In this document: one piece after another, positions 1 through 8,584 of the stretch
Position numbering within the stretch: the stretch's first letter is position 1
Layout: every line of letters starts with the position of its first letter
Source: Mycolicibacterium porcinum
GTDB lineage: Bacteria > Actinomycetota > Actinomycetes > Mycobacteriales > Mycobacteriaceae
Length of the DNA stretch: 54,980 nt
Direction: 5' to 3'
Assembly (NCBI GenBank): GCA_001942045.1
Contig: MSTD01000003.1
Span: 121,555-176,534, forward strand
Made by a program: the position numbers and the translations under genes
Notes under the pieces: model-generated
Seen by the model: only the letters and a program-made list of their open reading frames with translations
Told to the model about the DNA's origin: nothing
Databases searched by the model: none

Positions 1-1
1 G

Positions 2-1066
2 CGGATGGCGGCCGGGGAGGCGCGGCGGGCCGCCGTGCCGGCGAGGCCGGGCGGGATCGTCCTGCTGACCAGCGGCACCACCGGAACCCCGAAAGGAGCG
101 CCGCGCGCCGAGCCCAAGTCACTGACCCTGCCCGGCGCGCTGCTCGATCGGATGCCGATGCGCGCGCGACAGACGACCGTGATCGGGCCACCGCTCTTCC
201 ACGGCACCGGGCTGATCATCGCGCTACTGTCCATCGCCCTCGGCTCGAAACTGGTCCTGCGGCGTCGCTTCGAGGCCGCAGAGTTCCTCGACGACATCGA
301 ACGCCACCGGGCGACGACGATCTGCGTGGTTCCGATAATGCTGCAACGGATCCTGGCGCTCGGCGACGAGGAAGTACGCCGACGGGACCTGTCCTCCCTT
401 CGCGTCGCGTTCTGCGCCGGCTCGCAACTGCCGGCCACAGTCGCCATCGCTGCGTCAGACCTACTCGGTGACGTGATCTACAACCTCTACGGATCGACGG
501 AAGTCTCCGTCGCCACGCTCGCAACCCCAGCGGATGTGCGGGCCGCCCCGACATCGGTCGGCAAACCGGCACTCGGCTCGACCGTCAAGATCTACGACGA
601 CGAAGGCAAAGTGGTCACCCGGGGCGGCACGGGACGAATCTTCGTCGGCGCCGCCACCCCATTCGAGGGCTACACCGGCGGTGGAGGCAAGGAGATCATC
701 GACGGGCTGATGTCGACCGGCGACGTCGGCCATTTCGACGACGCCGGGCGCCTCTACATCGACGGCCGCGACGACGAGATGATCGTCTCGGGAGGTGAGA
801 ACGTCTTCCCGCGCGAGGTCGAGGAACTGCTCGTCACCCACCCCGCAGTTGTCGACGTCGCAGTGATCGGGGTCGACGACCCCGACTTCGGGCAGCGGCT
901 ACGCGCATTCTGCGTCCTCGCCGACAACGCGCAGGCCAGCGAGAAGGAACTGCAGAGCTTCGTCAAAGAGAACCTCGCCCGCTACAAGGTCCCGCGCGAC
1001 ATCGTCTTCCTCGCCGAACTGCCGCGCAACCCCACCGGCAAAATCCTCAAACGCGAGCTCGTTTGA
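2..1066 (+). CDS. Acyl-CoA synthetase / AMP-dependent ligase, C-terminal part (5' end outside window)
   Basis: This is the C-terminal two thirds of an ANL-superfamily ligase that activates a carboxylic acid as acyl-AMP and usually passes it to CoA. Counting from the first Met at position 5, the phosphate-binding motif TSGTTGTPKG is at residues 22-31, the YGSTE adenylate motif at 162-166, the STGD motif near 237, and the C-terminal PTGKILKRE with its catalytic Lys is at 343-351. Full-length members have about 500 residues, so the gene must start before the window; the reading frame is open to the edge. The substrate cannot be told from this fragment. It converges on the hydrolase gene ending at 1237. 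Confidence 0.9.
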   Translation, partial: RMAAGEARRAAVPARPGGIVLLTSGTTGTPKGAPRAEPKSLTLPGALLDRMPMRARQTTVIGPPLFHGTGLIIALLSIALGSKLVLRRRFEAAEFLDDIERHRATTICVVPIMLQRILALGDEEVRRRDLSSLRVAFCAGSQLPATVAIAASDLLGDVIYNLYGSTEVSVATLATPADVRAAPTSVGKPALGSTVKIYDDEGKVVTRGGTGRIFVGAATPFEGYTGGGGKEIIDGLMSTGDVGHFDDAGRLYIDGRDDEMIVSGGENVFPREVEELLVTHPAVVDVAVIGVDDPDFGQRLRAFCVLADNAQASEKELQSFVKENLARYKVPRDIVFLAELPRNPTGKILKRELV

Positions 1067-1236
1067 GACGGAGCCCAGTACGGAAGGTCGCGAGGGACAG
1101 CATCGAACTGAACCGTCAGGCTTCGAAATCCCCGGTTAGCCCGGACTGCGCCTAGGTGGTGCCGCTTTCAGTCTGCGCGCTCCACCGCCGTGAGAACTGC
1201 TGAACGAAAAGCCATCTCGCGGCCTTTCGATCTGGG

Positions 1237-2454
1237 TCAGGCCAGCGCGCGACGATAGAACTCGGTCAGCCGGTCGAACGGGATCACGTCGACGCGGTCA
1301 TACAGGTCCACGTGGCCTGCACCGGGCACGAGCACGAGCTCTTTGGGGTCCGCGGCGCGGCGGTAGGCGTCCTCAGCGAACTCCCGGGAATGCGCGTGCT
1401 CGCCGGTGACGATCATCATCGGCCGCGGCGAGATCGTCTCGATCTCCTCGAGCGGGAAGTAGTTCAAGAACCGCGCGTTGCTGGTCAGTGTCGGGTGTGT
1501 GGTGGTCTGCGGCGTCGCGCCCTCGGGGGTGAATGCGCCGCGCGCGGTCCGATAGAAGTCGTAGAACTCGCGCTCGACCGGGGTCGAGTCGGCGGTGAGT
1601 TCGTGCACCGTACCGCTGGTGTATTTCGGCTCACCGCCGGAGAATTCGGCGTCGCGCTGCGCGGCCACTTGGTCGAGCATCTCGCGGCGCTGGGCAAGGG
1701 TCACGGAACGACCGAGACCGAAGCGGTTGGCGGCGCCCATGTCGTACATGCTGACGGTTCCGACGGCTTTGATGCGCGGGTCGATCTTGGCGGCGCTGAT
1801 CACCCAGCTGCCGCTGCCACAAATACCGAGGGCACCGATCCGCTCGCGGTCGACGTAGTCCAAGGTCCGCAGGAAGTCCACCGAGGCGTTGAAACCCTCG
1901 GCGTAGTTGTCCGGCGCCACCAGGTTGCGCGGCTCGCCCCCGCTGGAGCCCCAGTACGGGAGATCGATCGACAGCGTGACGAAGCCCTGCTGGGCGAGCT
2001 TCTGCGCGTACAGGTTGGCCGACTGCTCCTTCACGGCCCCCATCGGGTGGCTCACCACGATGGCGGGGTGGCGGTTCGAGCGGTTCATGTCGTTGGGAAC
2101 AAAGAGATTTCCCGTCACCCGATCACCGAACTGGTTGCGGAAAGACACCGCCCGAGCGTCCAGCCGATCGCTGATGAAGAAGTTGTCAGCACCGCGGGAG
2201 GTGTCACCAGACGGGAGGCTGGTGTCAGGGCGGGGCAACTTCGCGGGCTCGGAGGTCGGCTCGCCCGGCCGCGCGCCGGCGGACGGGGACGCGGACGCGC
2301 TGTCGGTGTTGTGATCGGCTGACGCGCAGGCGGCCACGCTCGCCAGCCCGGCGACGGCGGCGCCGATGCCCGCGATGCGAAGTGCACCGCGGCGGTTCAT
2401 TCGCGCACCCGGCTCGGCAACGGGACCGGACTGGTAATCGGGGGTCTGAGTCAT
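1237..2454 (-). CDS. Tat-exported lipoprotein alpha/beta hydrolase (dienelactone hydrolase-like)
   Basis: A 405-residue secreted hydrolase. The N-terminus has a twin-arginine motif (NRRGALRIAG, Arg21-Arg22), a hydrophobic stretch and a lipobox ending at Cys43, so the protein is probably Tat-exported and lipid-anchored. The mature part has an alpha/beta hydrolase fold. The nucleophile elbow reads GICGSGS near residue 210, which puts Cys where serine hydrolases have Ser, as in dienelactone hydrolases. A GAGHVDLYD segment near 381 supplies the likely catalytic His. The ATG at 2454 has a good GAAGGAGA ribosome site; an inner ATG at 2400 is the alternative. It follows the efflux-pump gene by 42 bases, probably in one operon. 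Substrate unknown. Confidence 0.85.
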   Translation of the reverse strand: MTQTPDYQSGPVAEPGARMNRRGALRIAGIGAAVAGLASVAACASADHNTDSASASPSAGARPGEPTSEPAKLPRPDTSLPSGDTSRGADNFFISDRLDARAVSFRNQFGDRVTGNLFVPNDMNRSNRHPAIVVSHPMGAVKEQSANLYAQKLAQQGFVTLSIDLPYWGSSGGEPRNLVAPDNYAEGFNASVDFLRTLDYVDRERIGALGICGSGSWVISAAKIDPRIKAVGTVSMYDMGAANRFGLGRSVTLAQRREMLDQVAAQRDAEFSGGEPKYTSGTVHELTADSTPVEREFYDFYRTARGAFTPEGATPQTTTHPTLTSNARFLNYFPLEEIETISPRPMMIVTGEHAHSREFAEDAYRRAADPKELVLVPGAGHVDLYDRVDVIPFDRLTEFYRRALA

Positions 2455-2496
2455 TATTCGGGTCTCCTTCGGTATCGTCCTCGATGTTGTTGAGGA

Positions 2497-3735
2497 TCAA
2501 GCAGTTTGAACGGTGTCGCGCCGAGCGAGCACGCGGAGCGCGGCCACGGACGCCACCGCGAGAGCCGTCACGATGACCGCCATCGGTACCGCCGTCTCAG
2601 TCCCGCCCAACCCCGCCAGGGGCGCGACGACACCGGCCATGCACCACTGCAGGAAGCCGAGGAGGGCCGAGCCCGTACCGGGGTGCTCGGGCACGGTGTC
2701 AGAAGCCAGCGCCCCCGCATTGGGACCGACCAACCCCTGCGCGGTCATCAGAACGAAGAACCCCGCCAGCGCCACTGGCAGCGGCATGTCGAACCAGCTC
2801 GCGCCGACCAGCAGGATCACGCCCGCGGCGGCGCTGGCGGCCAACCCGACGCCGACCACCTTGCGGGTGGACACCCGGTTAGCCAGACGCGCGGCCACCA
2901 GCGTGGCGACGGTCAGGCCGACGGCGTTGAACGCGAAGTCGATCGAGTAGACCATCGGCGACAGCCCGTTCATCGACTGCAGTACGAACGCCGAGGTCGC
3001 GACGTAAGCGAAGATCATGCCCATCGAGGAGCCGAACACCAGCAGGTAGCCGACGAACGAGCGGTGGCGCAGCACCGTCTTTGTCGTGCTGGTGATCTGA
3101 CTGAGGCCGCCGCCGTGGCGCTTCTCGGCGGGCAGCGTCTCGGCCACGCCGACCGCGACGGCAACGAACATGAGCGCGGCCAGCACGGCCACCAGCCAGA
3201 ACGACACCCGCCAGTGGGAGAACTGCAAGATCACCCCGCCGAGCAGCGGCCCCACGATCGGCGCGATCCCCGAGACACCGGCGACCGTGTTCATCGCCCG
3301 TACCAGCTCGGCGCCGCGGGTGAGGTCCACAACGATCGAGCGGGCGATCACCATCGCCCAGCCGCCGCTGAAGCCTTGCACCAATCGGGCCAGCATCATC
3401 ACCGCGATCGAAGGGCTGTACGCACAGATCGCCGAAGCCGCGGCCAGCACCGCCAGCGACACCAGCAGCGGCCTGCGCCGGCCGATCCGATCCGACGCCG
3501 GCCCGCCGATCAGCTGCCCCAGCGCCATACCGACGAAGAACGTCGTCAACGTCAACTGCACCTGGGTGGCCGATGCGCCCAGATCCCTGCCCACCAGAGG
3601 GAACGCCGGCACATATATGTCGGTGGCCAGCGGTGCTATCGCCGTGATCAGCACGACGGTGGCGAGCACGGTGGCGCTCAACGCGATCGGGGCGCGACTG
3701 CGCGCGTCGCGCGGCTGGTCGGTGGTCGGGGTCAT
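2497..3735 (-). CDS. Bcr/CflA-type MFS drug efflux transporter
   Basis: A 412-residue polytopic membrane protein of the major facilitator superfamily with about 12 hydrophobic helices. The N-terminal ATDIYVPAFPLVGRDL and the loop motif GPASDRIGRRRPLL are typical of the Bcr/CflA drug:proton antiporter subfamily. The open frame extends upstream to 4008, but that part is shadow of the divergent regulator; ATG 3735 has an AGAAGGAC ribosome site and starts at the usual family N-terminus. It leads the operon with the lipoprotein hydrolase, diverges from the XRE regulator, and has an inverted repeat just upstream, so control by that regulator is likely. Substrate unknown. Confidence 0.88.
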   Translation of the reverse strand: MTPTTDQPRDARSRAPIALSATVLATVVLITAIAPLATDIYVPAFPLVGRDLGASATQVQLTLTTFFVGMALGQLIGGPASDRIGRRRPLLVSLAVLAAASAICAYSPSIAVMMLARLVQGFSGGWAMVIARSIVVDLTRGAELVRAMNTVAGVSGIAPIVGPLLGGVILQFSHWRVSFWLVAVLAALMFVAVAVGVAETLPAEKRHGGGLSQITSTTKTVLRHRSFVGYLLVFGSSMGMIFAYVATSAFVLQSMNGLSPMVYSIDFAFNAVGLTVATLVAARLANRVSTRKVVGVGLAASAAAGVILLVGASWFDMPLPVALAGFFVLMTAQGLVGPNAGALASDTVPEHPGTGSALLGFLQWCMAGVVAPLAGLGGTETAVPMAVIVTALAVASVAALRVLARRDTVQTA

Positions 3736-3748
3736 CCGGGGTCCTTCT

Positions 3749-3766
3749 GATGTCGGGTTCGACATC
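3749..3766. promoter_or_regulatory. Inverted repeat upstream of the efflux pump gene (putative operator)
   Basis: GATGTCG-GGTT-CGACATC, a perfect 7-4-7 inverted repeat, lies 14 bases upstream of the MFS start in the short divergent gap with the XRE-family regulator. Its position over the likely promoter or leader fits a repressor site. Binding is inferred only. Confidence 0.45.
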
Positions 3767-3862
3767 CATGCAAGCGGCCCGGACAGGGGTGAAGAAGTCT
3801 CTGCCGTGAGGTGTACCCGCAGGGCATCCCTGGTGGCCCGATACGGCGGTAGCGTCGGATTT

Positions 3863-4720
3863 GTGGACAACAAGGCCGAGGTGCGCGAGTTCCTGACCTC
3901 CCGCCGAGCGAAGCTCTCCCCCGCCGATGTCGGCCTGCCCGACGCCGGGCAGCGGCGGGTACCCGGGTTGCGCCGCGGTGAGGTAGCCACGCTCGCGGGG
4001 GTCAGCATCGAGTACTACGCCAAGCTTGAACGTGGTCAGATCGCTGGTGCGTCGTCCTCGGTACTGGAAGCCATCGCCCAAGCCCTGCGCCTCGACGACA
4101 CCGAACGCGCGCACCTGTTCGACCTCGCCCGCACCGCGGATGGCATCCCCATTTCCGGCCGGTCTCGCCGCCGGGCAAGCAAACCGGTCGCCGCCCGCCC
4201 GAGCCTGCACTGGGCTCTGGAAGCGATCACCGATGGGGTAGCGTTCGTCCGCAACCCCCAGCAGGATCTGTTGGCCACCAATGCTCTTGGCCGCGTGTTC
4301 TACTCCCCACTGATCGGCGACGGCGGCCGTACTCCCAACCTGGCGCGGTTCCAGTTCCTCGACCCGGCGGCCCACGACTTCTACCCAGACTGGGAACTGT
4401 TCGCGCACATGTGTGTATCGATCATGCGCGCTGAAGCTGGACGCGACCCCCATGACCGCGGCCTGCAGGACCTCGTCGGGGAACTATCGACTCAGAGTGA
4501 GACGTTCCGCCGTCTCTGGGGTGCCCACGACGTCCGCACCCACGGCGCCGGAACGAAACGGTTCCATCATCCCGACGTCGGTGAATTGACCCTGGCCTAT
4601 GAGGAACTCGCGATCACCGCCGAACCAGGCCACGTGCTCATCGTCTACACCGCCGAACCAGGCTCCCCCTCCGCCGAGAAACTGCGACTGCTCGCATCGC
4701 TGGCCGCCACGCTCACCTGA
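3863..4720 (+). CDS. XRE-family regulator with MmyB-like ligand-binding domain
   Basis: A 285-residue regulator. Residues about 1-85 form a helix-turn-helix with the typical segment RRGEVATLAGVSIEYYAKLE, followed by a C-terminal MmyB-like (PAS-like) domain with sequences such as LARFQFLDP and FYPDWE. Actinobacterial proteins of this layout usually repress a neighbouring oxidoreductase or efflux gene and respond to a fatty-acid-like or small hydrophobic ligand. The open frame begins at 3170, but that upstream part is antisense to the efflux gene; GTG 3863 gives the normal family length. It diverges from the efflux pump and precedes a same-strand CMD/cupin/AKR operon, so it may control both. 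Confidence 0.88.
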   Translation: MDNKAEVREFLTSRRAKLSPADVGLPDAGQRRVPGLRRGEVATLAGVSIEYYAKLERGQIAGASSSVLEAIAQALRLDDTERAHLFDLARTADGIPISGRSRRRASKPVAARPSLHWALEAITDGVAFVRNPQQDLLATNALGRVFYSPLIGDGGRTPNLARFQFLDPAAHDFYPDWELFAHMCVSIMRAEAGRDPHDRGLQDLVGELSTQSETFRRLWGAHDVRTHGAGTKRFHHPDVGELTLAYEELAITAEPGHVLIVYTAEPGSPSAEKLRLLASLAATLT

Positions 4721-4760
4721 CCCACACGCCAACAACCTCTGAATGGCGCTTGGCACAACA

Positions 4761-4780
4761 TGACTCACCACTGACTCACC
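4761..4780 (+). repeat. Tandem direct repeat upstream of the CMD/cupin/AKR operon (putative operator)
   Basis: TGACTCACC occurs twice, at 4761-4769 and 4772-4780, spaced 11 bases start to start (about one helical turn), about 30 bases before the start of the carboxymuconolactone decarboxylase-like gene. This phasing would suit a dimeric regulator such as the XRE protein just upstream. The same sequence was not seen in the efflux-pump promoter. Confidence 0.35.
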
Positions 4781-4808
4781 GACACATCCAGACAGAAGGA
4801 CACGATCC

Positions 4809-5144
4809 ATGGCCGACGAACAGAACAGCAGCTGGACCGGCGGCCAGCGCGCCTTCGGCGACTTCGCGCCCGGCATGGTGCATTACACCGATCGGGTGCT
4901 GTTCGATGAAGTATGGGAGCGACCGGGACTGGCCAAGCGCGACCGCAGCCTGATCACCGTCGCCGCGCTGACCGCCATGGGCAAGATGGACCAGCTGAAG
5001 TTCCATCTCGCCTACGCACGCCAGAACGGCGTTACCGACGACGAGCTCAAAGAGGCCCTCCTGCAACTCGCCTTCTACTCCGGCTGGCCCAACGGCATGG
5101 GCGCCACCACGGTGCTGAAGAACATCATCGAGAACGAGAAGTAA
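4809..5144 (+). CDS. Carboxymuconolactone decarboxylase family protein
   Basis: A 111-residue all-helical CMD-fold protein. The core RDRSLITVAALTAMGKM, then KFHLAYARQNG and the C-terminal LQLAFYSGWPNG match the gamma-carboxymuconolactone decarboxylase branch. It has no Cys, so it is not an AhpD-type peroxidase. In clusters with cupins and aldo-keto reductases, such proteins probably act on small aromatic or lactone compounds. The first gene of a three-gene operon, 9 bases before the cupin. The ATG at 4809 follows an AGAAGGA ribosome site. Confidence 0.85.
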   Translation: MADEQNSSWTGGQRAFGDFAPGMVHYTDRVLFDEVWERPGLAKRDRSLITVAALTAMGKMDQLKFHLAYARQNGVTDDELKEALLQLAFYSGWPNGMGATTVLKNIIENEK

Positions 5145-5153
5145 GGAAAGTCC

Positions 5154-5588
5154 ATGGCAGAAAGGGATTTCGACCAGATCTTCCCACTCGGCGAACCCAA
5201 CGATGCCTACGCCGAGTACTTCATCGGGCAGAGCTACCTGGCCCCGCTCGCCTCCGGGAGTGTCCCGGTAAGCAACGTGTCCTTCGAGCCGGGCTGCCGC
5301 AACAACTGGCACATCCATCACGGCACCGCCGGCGGTGGTGACCAGATCCTGCTGTGTGCGGCGGGCAGCGGCTGGTACCAAGCCGAGGGCGAGGATCCCG
5401 TCAGCATGGCGCCGGGCACCGTGATCCGCGTCCCGGCCGGCACGAAGCACTGGCACGGCGCGAAGGCCGACTCGTGGTTCTCCCACGTCGCCTTCATCAC
5501 GCCCGGCGAGGACGTCAGCAACGAATGGCTCGAACCCGTCACCGACGAGGTGTACGGCCAACTGCCAAAGGACGGAGAAAACGCATGA
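5154..5588 (+). CDS. Cupin-domain protein
   Basis: A 144-residue single-domain cupin. Motif 1 carries WHIHH and a Gln (DQILL), and motif 2 ends in GTKHWHG; together these supply a usual His/Gln metal site. Such proteins are metal-dependent isomerases, dioxygenase-like enzymes or binding proteins. The final bases overlap the next gene's start as ATGA, so the two are translationally coupled. Its partnership with the CMD protein and the aldo-keto reductase resembles stress-induced detoxification clusters in many bacteria, but the substrate is unknown. Confidence 0.85.
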   Translation: MAERDFDQIFPLGEPNDAYAEYFIGQSYLAPLASGSVPVSNVSFEPGCRNNWHIHHGTAGGGDQILLCAAGSGWYQAEGEDPVSMAPGTVIRVPAGTKHWHGAKADSWFSHVAFITPGEDVSNEWLEPVTDEVYGQLPKDGENA

Positions 5589-6442
5589 GCATCCTGACCG
5601 AGACCTACACCCTCTCTAACGGCGTCGAGATCCCCAAGTTGGGACTGGGGACTTGGCTGATCGACGACGCCTTGGTGGCCGACGCGGTGCGAGCGGCCGT
5701 GGAGATCGGCTACCGCAACATCGACACCGCCCAGGCCTACGGCAACGAGCGCGGCGTCGGCGAGGGCGTACGCACCTCCGGCGTGAACCGCGACGAGCTG
5801 TTCGTCTCGACCAAGCTGGCCGCCGAGATCAAGGACTACGACGCGGCGGTGGCGGCGATCGAGGGATCACTGGACAAGCTCGGACTCGAGTACATCGACC
5901 TCATGCTCATCCACAGCCCGCAGCCCTGGAACGACTTCCGCGGCGGAGACTACGCCGAGGGCAATCGTGAGGCGTGGCGAGCGCTCGAGGATGCCTACAA
6001 GGCCGGCAAGCTACGGTCGATCGGCGTATCGAACTTCGAGAGGACTGACCTCGACAACATTCTCGTCGCGTGCACGGTCGCACCGCAGGTGAACCAAATC
6101 CTCGTGCATGCGGGCAATACCCCGGCCGACCTCATCGCCTACTGCGGGAGCAAGAACATCCTTGTGGAGGCCTACTCGCCGATCGCGCACGGCGAGATCC
6201 TGAAGAACCAGAACGTCGCCGCGATCGCGGAGAAGTACGGCGTGTCCGTACCGCAGCTGTGCATCCGCTACACGCTGCAACTAGGCGCGGTATCGCTGCC
6301 GAAGACCGCCAATCCCGATCACATGCGCTCCAACGCACAGGTCGATTTCGTCATCTCGGACAACGACATGGACGCCTTACGCAACCTGGACGAACGGGAC
6401 TACGGCGACGCCAGCGTCTTCCCTGTCTACAGCGGCAAATAG
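5585..6442 (+). CDS. Aldo/keto reductase (2,5-diketogluconate reductase-like)
   Basis: A 285-residue NADPH-dependent aldo/keto reductase with a TIM-barrel fold. The catalytic tetrad is complete: Asp47, Tyr52 (in AQAYGNE), Lys77 (FVSTKL) and His110 (LMLIHSP). The C-terminal phosphate-binding region includes SLPKTANPDHM. It reduces small carbonyl compounds; the closest named group is 2,5-diketo-D-gluconate reductase, but specificity cannot be read from the sequence. The ATG at 5585 overlaps the cupin stop by four bases, and it is the last gene of the operon. Confidence 0.9.
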   Translation: MSILTETYTLSNGVEIPKLGLGTWLIDDALVADAVRAAVEIGYRNIDTAQAYGNERGVGEGVRTSGVNRDELFVSTKLAAEIKDYDAAVAAIEGSLDKLGLEYIDLMLIHSPQPWNDFRGGDYAEGNREAWRALEDAYKAGKLRSIGVSNFERTDLDNILVACTVAPQVNQILVHAGNTPADLIAYCGSKNILVEAYSPIAHGEILKNQNVAAIAEKYGVSVPQLCIRYTLQLGAVSLPKTANPDHMRSNAQVDFVISDNDMDALRNLDERDYGDASVFPVYSGK

Positions 6443-6810
6443 CACCCTGCACCAACGACATCGGTCGCTTTCGCACACCGGCGGGAATGTAGGTTGCCAT
6501 TCTCGATGGCGGACGACACCTGCCCCACTTGCACCTTCCCCGGCTTGTCACGGATTTGGCGGGACACTTTTTGCCATCCAAGTGGCGGATCCTAAAACGA
6601 GACGGTGGTCCACGGGGGTCGGATTGAGGTGTGGTCGATTGTTTCCCTTTAGGGTAACGGGTTTGAGTCTTGCCTCGCCGGAAACAGTTTGCAGGAGCTG
6701 CAGCCGCCCAGCAGCTGCTTCGCGGGTCGGTGGTGCGGACGCGAGGCCCCTGGCACTGTTGAGCAGGTCGTCCAAGTTGTGGTGTCGTTGTGAATCAAGG
6801 TTTCTGCGTG
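6443..6810. other. Intergenic region between convergent genes
   Basis: This 368-base stretch separates the convergent aldo/keto reductase and TetR genes. No credible coding sequence is visible. The only structure seen is a short hairpin AGCTGC/GCAGCT (6696-6701 and 6711-6716), a possible transcription end. Base composition is less GC-rich than the flanking genes. Confidence 0.5.
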
Positions 6811-7491
6811 TCAGCCACTGATGTGGGATGAGCTGGGTAGGCAGTGCTCGATGACCGAGGTGACGTGGGCGGCCAGTCGGCGGGTGTCCACGTCAAGGAA
6901 TCCGGCTGCCCAGGCTGCGTAGAGCTGCGACATGGCACCGAAGATGGCCAGCGCGGTCATCTCCACGTCGATGTCGTCGTTGGTTGGCCGGCGCTCGTCG
7001 AATGGCGGCATGTGCAGGGCCAAGGAAATCGGGGCGATGAACTCCTTGGCCAGCATGTTGCCGCGTAAGGCTAACCCGAGATGGCTGCGGGTCTGCAGGA
7101 ACATCAGATTGGGCCGGCGCCGATCACCTGCGAGGTAGTCGGTGAACGCGTCGACCAGATGAGCGATGAGCGCCGGCGCGGAGTCCGTCGGCGCGTCATT
7201 CAGGGCTTCCAGGATCACTGCGTGTGCTTGGCGCACAGTGGTATCCAGAACTGCGATCAGAAACTCGTCCTTGCTGGAGAAGCTCTCGTAGAAATAACGC
7301 TGGGTCAGTTTCGCTGCGGCGCACACTGACGTGATCGACACCGCCGCCGCACCTTTGGCGGTCACCTCGGTAAGCCCGGCATCGAGTAACGCGTTGCGCC
7401 GTTGCGCCACACGATCTTCTGGAGGCTCACCCCGCCACGCACGCACAAGCTTGCTCTGACCACCCGACCCGGGCTGCGAATCATCGGTCAT
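6811..7491 (-). CDS. TetR-family transcriptional regulator
   Basis: A 226-residue TetR-type regulator. The helix-turn-helix lies at about residues 31-77, with ISITSVCAAAK-type spacing followed by LTQRYFYESFSSKDEFL, the usual recognition-helix signature; the rest is a helical ligand-binding domain. It overlaps the upstream DUF2236 gene by four bases (ATGA), so they are co-transcribed and probably co-regulated through the double palindrome upstream of that gene. The protein most likely represses its own operon, as is usual for the family. Ligand unknown. Confidence 0.88.
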   Translation of the reverse strand: MTDDSQPGSGGQSKLVRAWRGEPPEDRVAQRRNALLDAGLTEVTAKGAAAVSITSVCAAAKLTQRYFYESFSSKDEFLIAVLDTTVRQAHAVILEALNDAPTDSAPALIAHLVDAFTDYLAGDRRRPNLMFLQTRSHLGLALRGNMLAKEFIAPISLALHMPPFDERRPTNDDIDVEMTALAIFGAMSQLYAAWAAGFLDVDTRRLAAHVTSVIEHCLPSSSHISG

Positions 7492-8402
7492 GCCAGCGTT
7501 CCCTGGCTAGCCTGCCGATACCCCCTGCGCGCGATCCAGGACAACCGGAGTGGCCGGGGCATGACCGAGAAGATGCCTCGGACGGCGAAAGCGAACACGT
7601 CGAATCGGCGCTGATCTGACGTCGTCCACGTCCACCCGAGCGCTTCACGGGCCGTTTCTGGCAACAGTGCTCGACATACCCACAACACCAGTCGGGCGCA
7701 TGGCGGCCCGATGATCTTCCACAACCACCCCGGCACCTGCGGATAGGGCGGCGGTCCTGGGTGGCCCGCGTAAAACGGTGCGGCCCGGTCGATCAGTTCG
7801 GTGCGGGTGAGCACCGTCTCGATAGTGTTGTCCCAGTACCGCATGAAATCCTCAAAGGTCTCCGGGGTGCCGCGTAGCGACATCCCGTACTGCGCGTACC
7901 AGGTTCTCGATTCTTGATACAGCTGCTCCTTCTCCTCGGCGGTCAGGGGCGCAGTGAACACACCGGCCGGGGCGATCTGCATCATGAAGAACGTGGCATG
8001 TGCCCAGAAGAACGGTTCCGGATTCAGGGCGTGATACCGGATTCCGTCCGCGGACGCGTCACCATTAGCGGTGTAGCGGCCCCTGATGTTGACATGCTCA
8101 TCGCGAATGGACCGACCGGTGACTGAGCCTTCATAGACCGCGCGGGTGATCGGAATAGCCGACCGGGCAAGCCGATTCATGGGATTGTCGAGAAAATCCG
8201 AATGCTCGACCAGTGCGGCGCTGATCACCGGATGCATCACCTGCAAGGTGCCCGCCCAACCGATCAACAACGCCGTCCGGTAGTCGCCAAAGCGCGACCA
8301 CGTCAATGACTGCGGCCCTAAGCGGAGGCGCATGTGCGTACCTTGCCGCGCGTCATCCAGGCCAGCAGCAACGACGCCGCCCTGACATTCCGGCATCACC
8401 AT
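7488..8402 (-). CDS. DUF2236 (MpaB-like / latex-clearing-protein-related) oxygenase family protein
   Basis: About 304 residues with the DUF2236 fold: LGPQSLTWSRFGDYRTAL at the start of the domain, QVMHPVISAALVEH, and a WAHATFF segment. Relatives include the mycophenolic-acid protein MpaB and latex-clearing oxygenase, which are heme-dependent; His residues here could be ligands, but this is inference. The start is uncertain: an open frame with TTG start reaches 8453, three tandem ATGs lie at 8418-8426, and I favour ATG 8402 because the operator (8426-8480) would then lie wholly upstream. It is the first gene of a two-gene operon with the TetR gene. Confidence 0.78.
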   Translation of the reverse strand: MVMPECQGGVVAAGLDDARQGTHMRLRLGPQSLTWSRFGDYRTALLIGWAGTLQVMHPVISAALVEHSDFLDNPMNRLARSAIPITRAVYEGSVTGRSIRDEHVNIRGRYTANGDASADGIRYHALNPEPFFWAHATFFMMQIAPAGVFTAPLTAEEKEQLYQESRTWYAQYGMSLRGTPETFEDFMRYWDNTIETVLTRTELIDRAAPFYAGHPGPPPYPQVPGWLWKIIGPPCARLVLWVCRALLPETAREALGWTWTTSDQRRFDVFAFAVRGIFSVMPRPLRLSWIARRGYRQASQGTLA

Positions 8403-8425
8403 TTCACTCGACACACCCATCATCA

Positions 8426-8480
8426 TGATGTTGACACGGTGCCTTGTCAACAATGTTGACCAGGCGCCGTGTCAACATCA
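8426..8480. promoter_or_regulatory. Double TetR-type operator upstream of the DUF2236-TetR operon
   Basis: Two 20-base palindromes lie here in opposite orientation. Site 1 (8431-8450) reads TTGACACGGTGCCTTGTCAA; the reverse complement of site 2 (8456-8475) differs from it at only two positions. Together they form a nested inverted repeat, with outer arms 8426-8443 and 8463-8480 matching at 17 of 18 bases and a central GTCAAC-AAT-GTTGAC at 8446-8460. Four TTGAC/GTCAA half sites result. The position just before the first gene, with a tetR gene in the operon, makes autorepression very likely. Confidence 0.8.
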
Positions 8481-8584
8481 TCGACTCACCTAGCCCCTGA
8501 TGCACATTCGCCGATTAAGTCGCTCTTATGCATCTGAAGAATCATTAGCTGTACTTGATCACCGCACGTCCATAGCCTCAACAC

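Noticed and set aside
3170..3862. Long plus-strand open frame upstream of the XRE regulator
   Set aside because: Antisense to the efflux-pump gene and composed of low-complexity shadow sequence; the regulator starts at GTG 3863.
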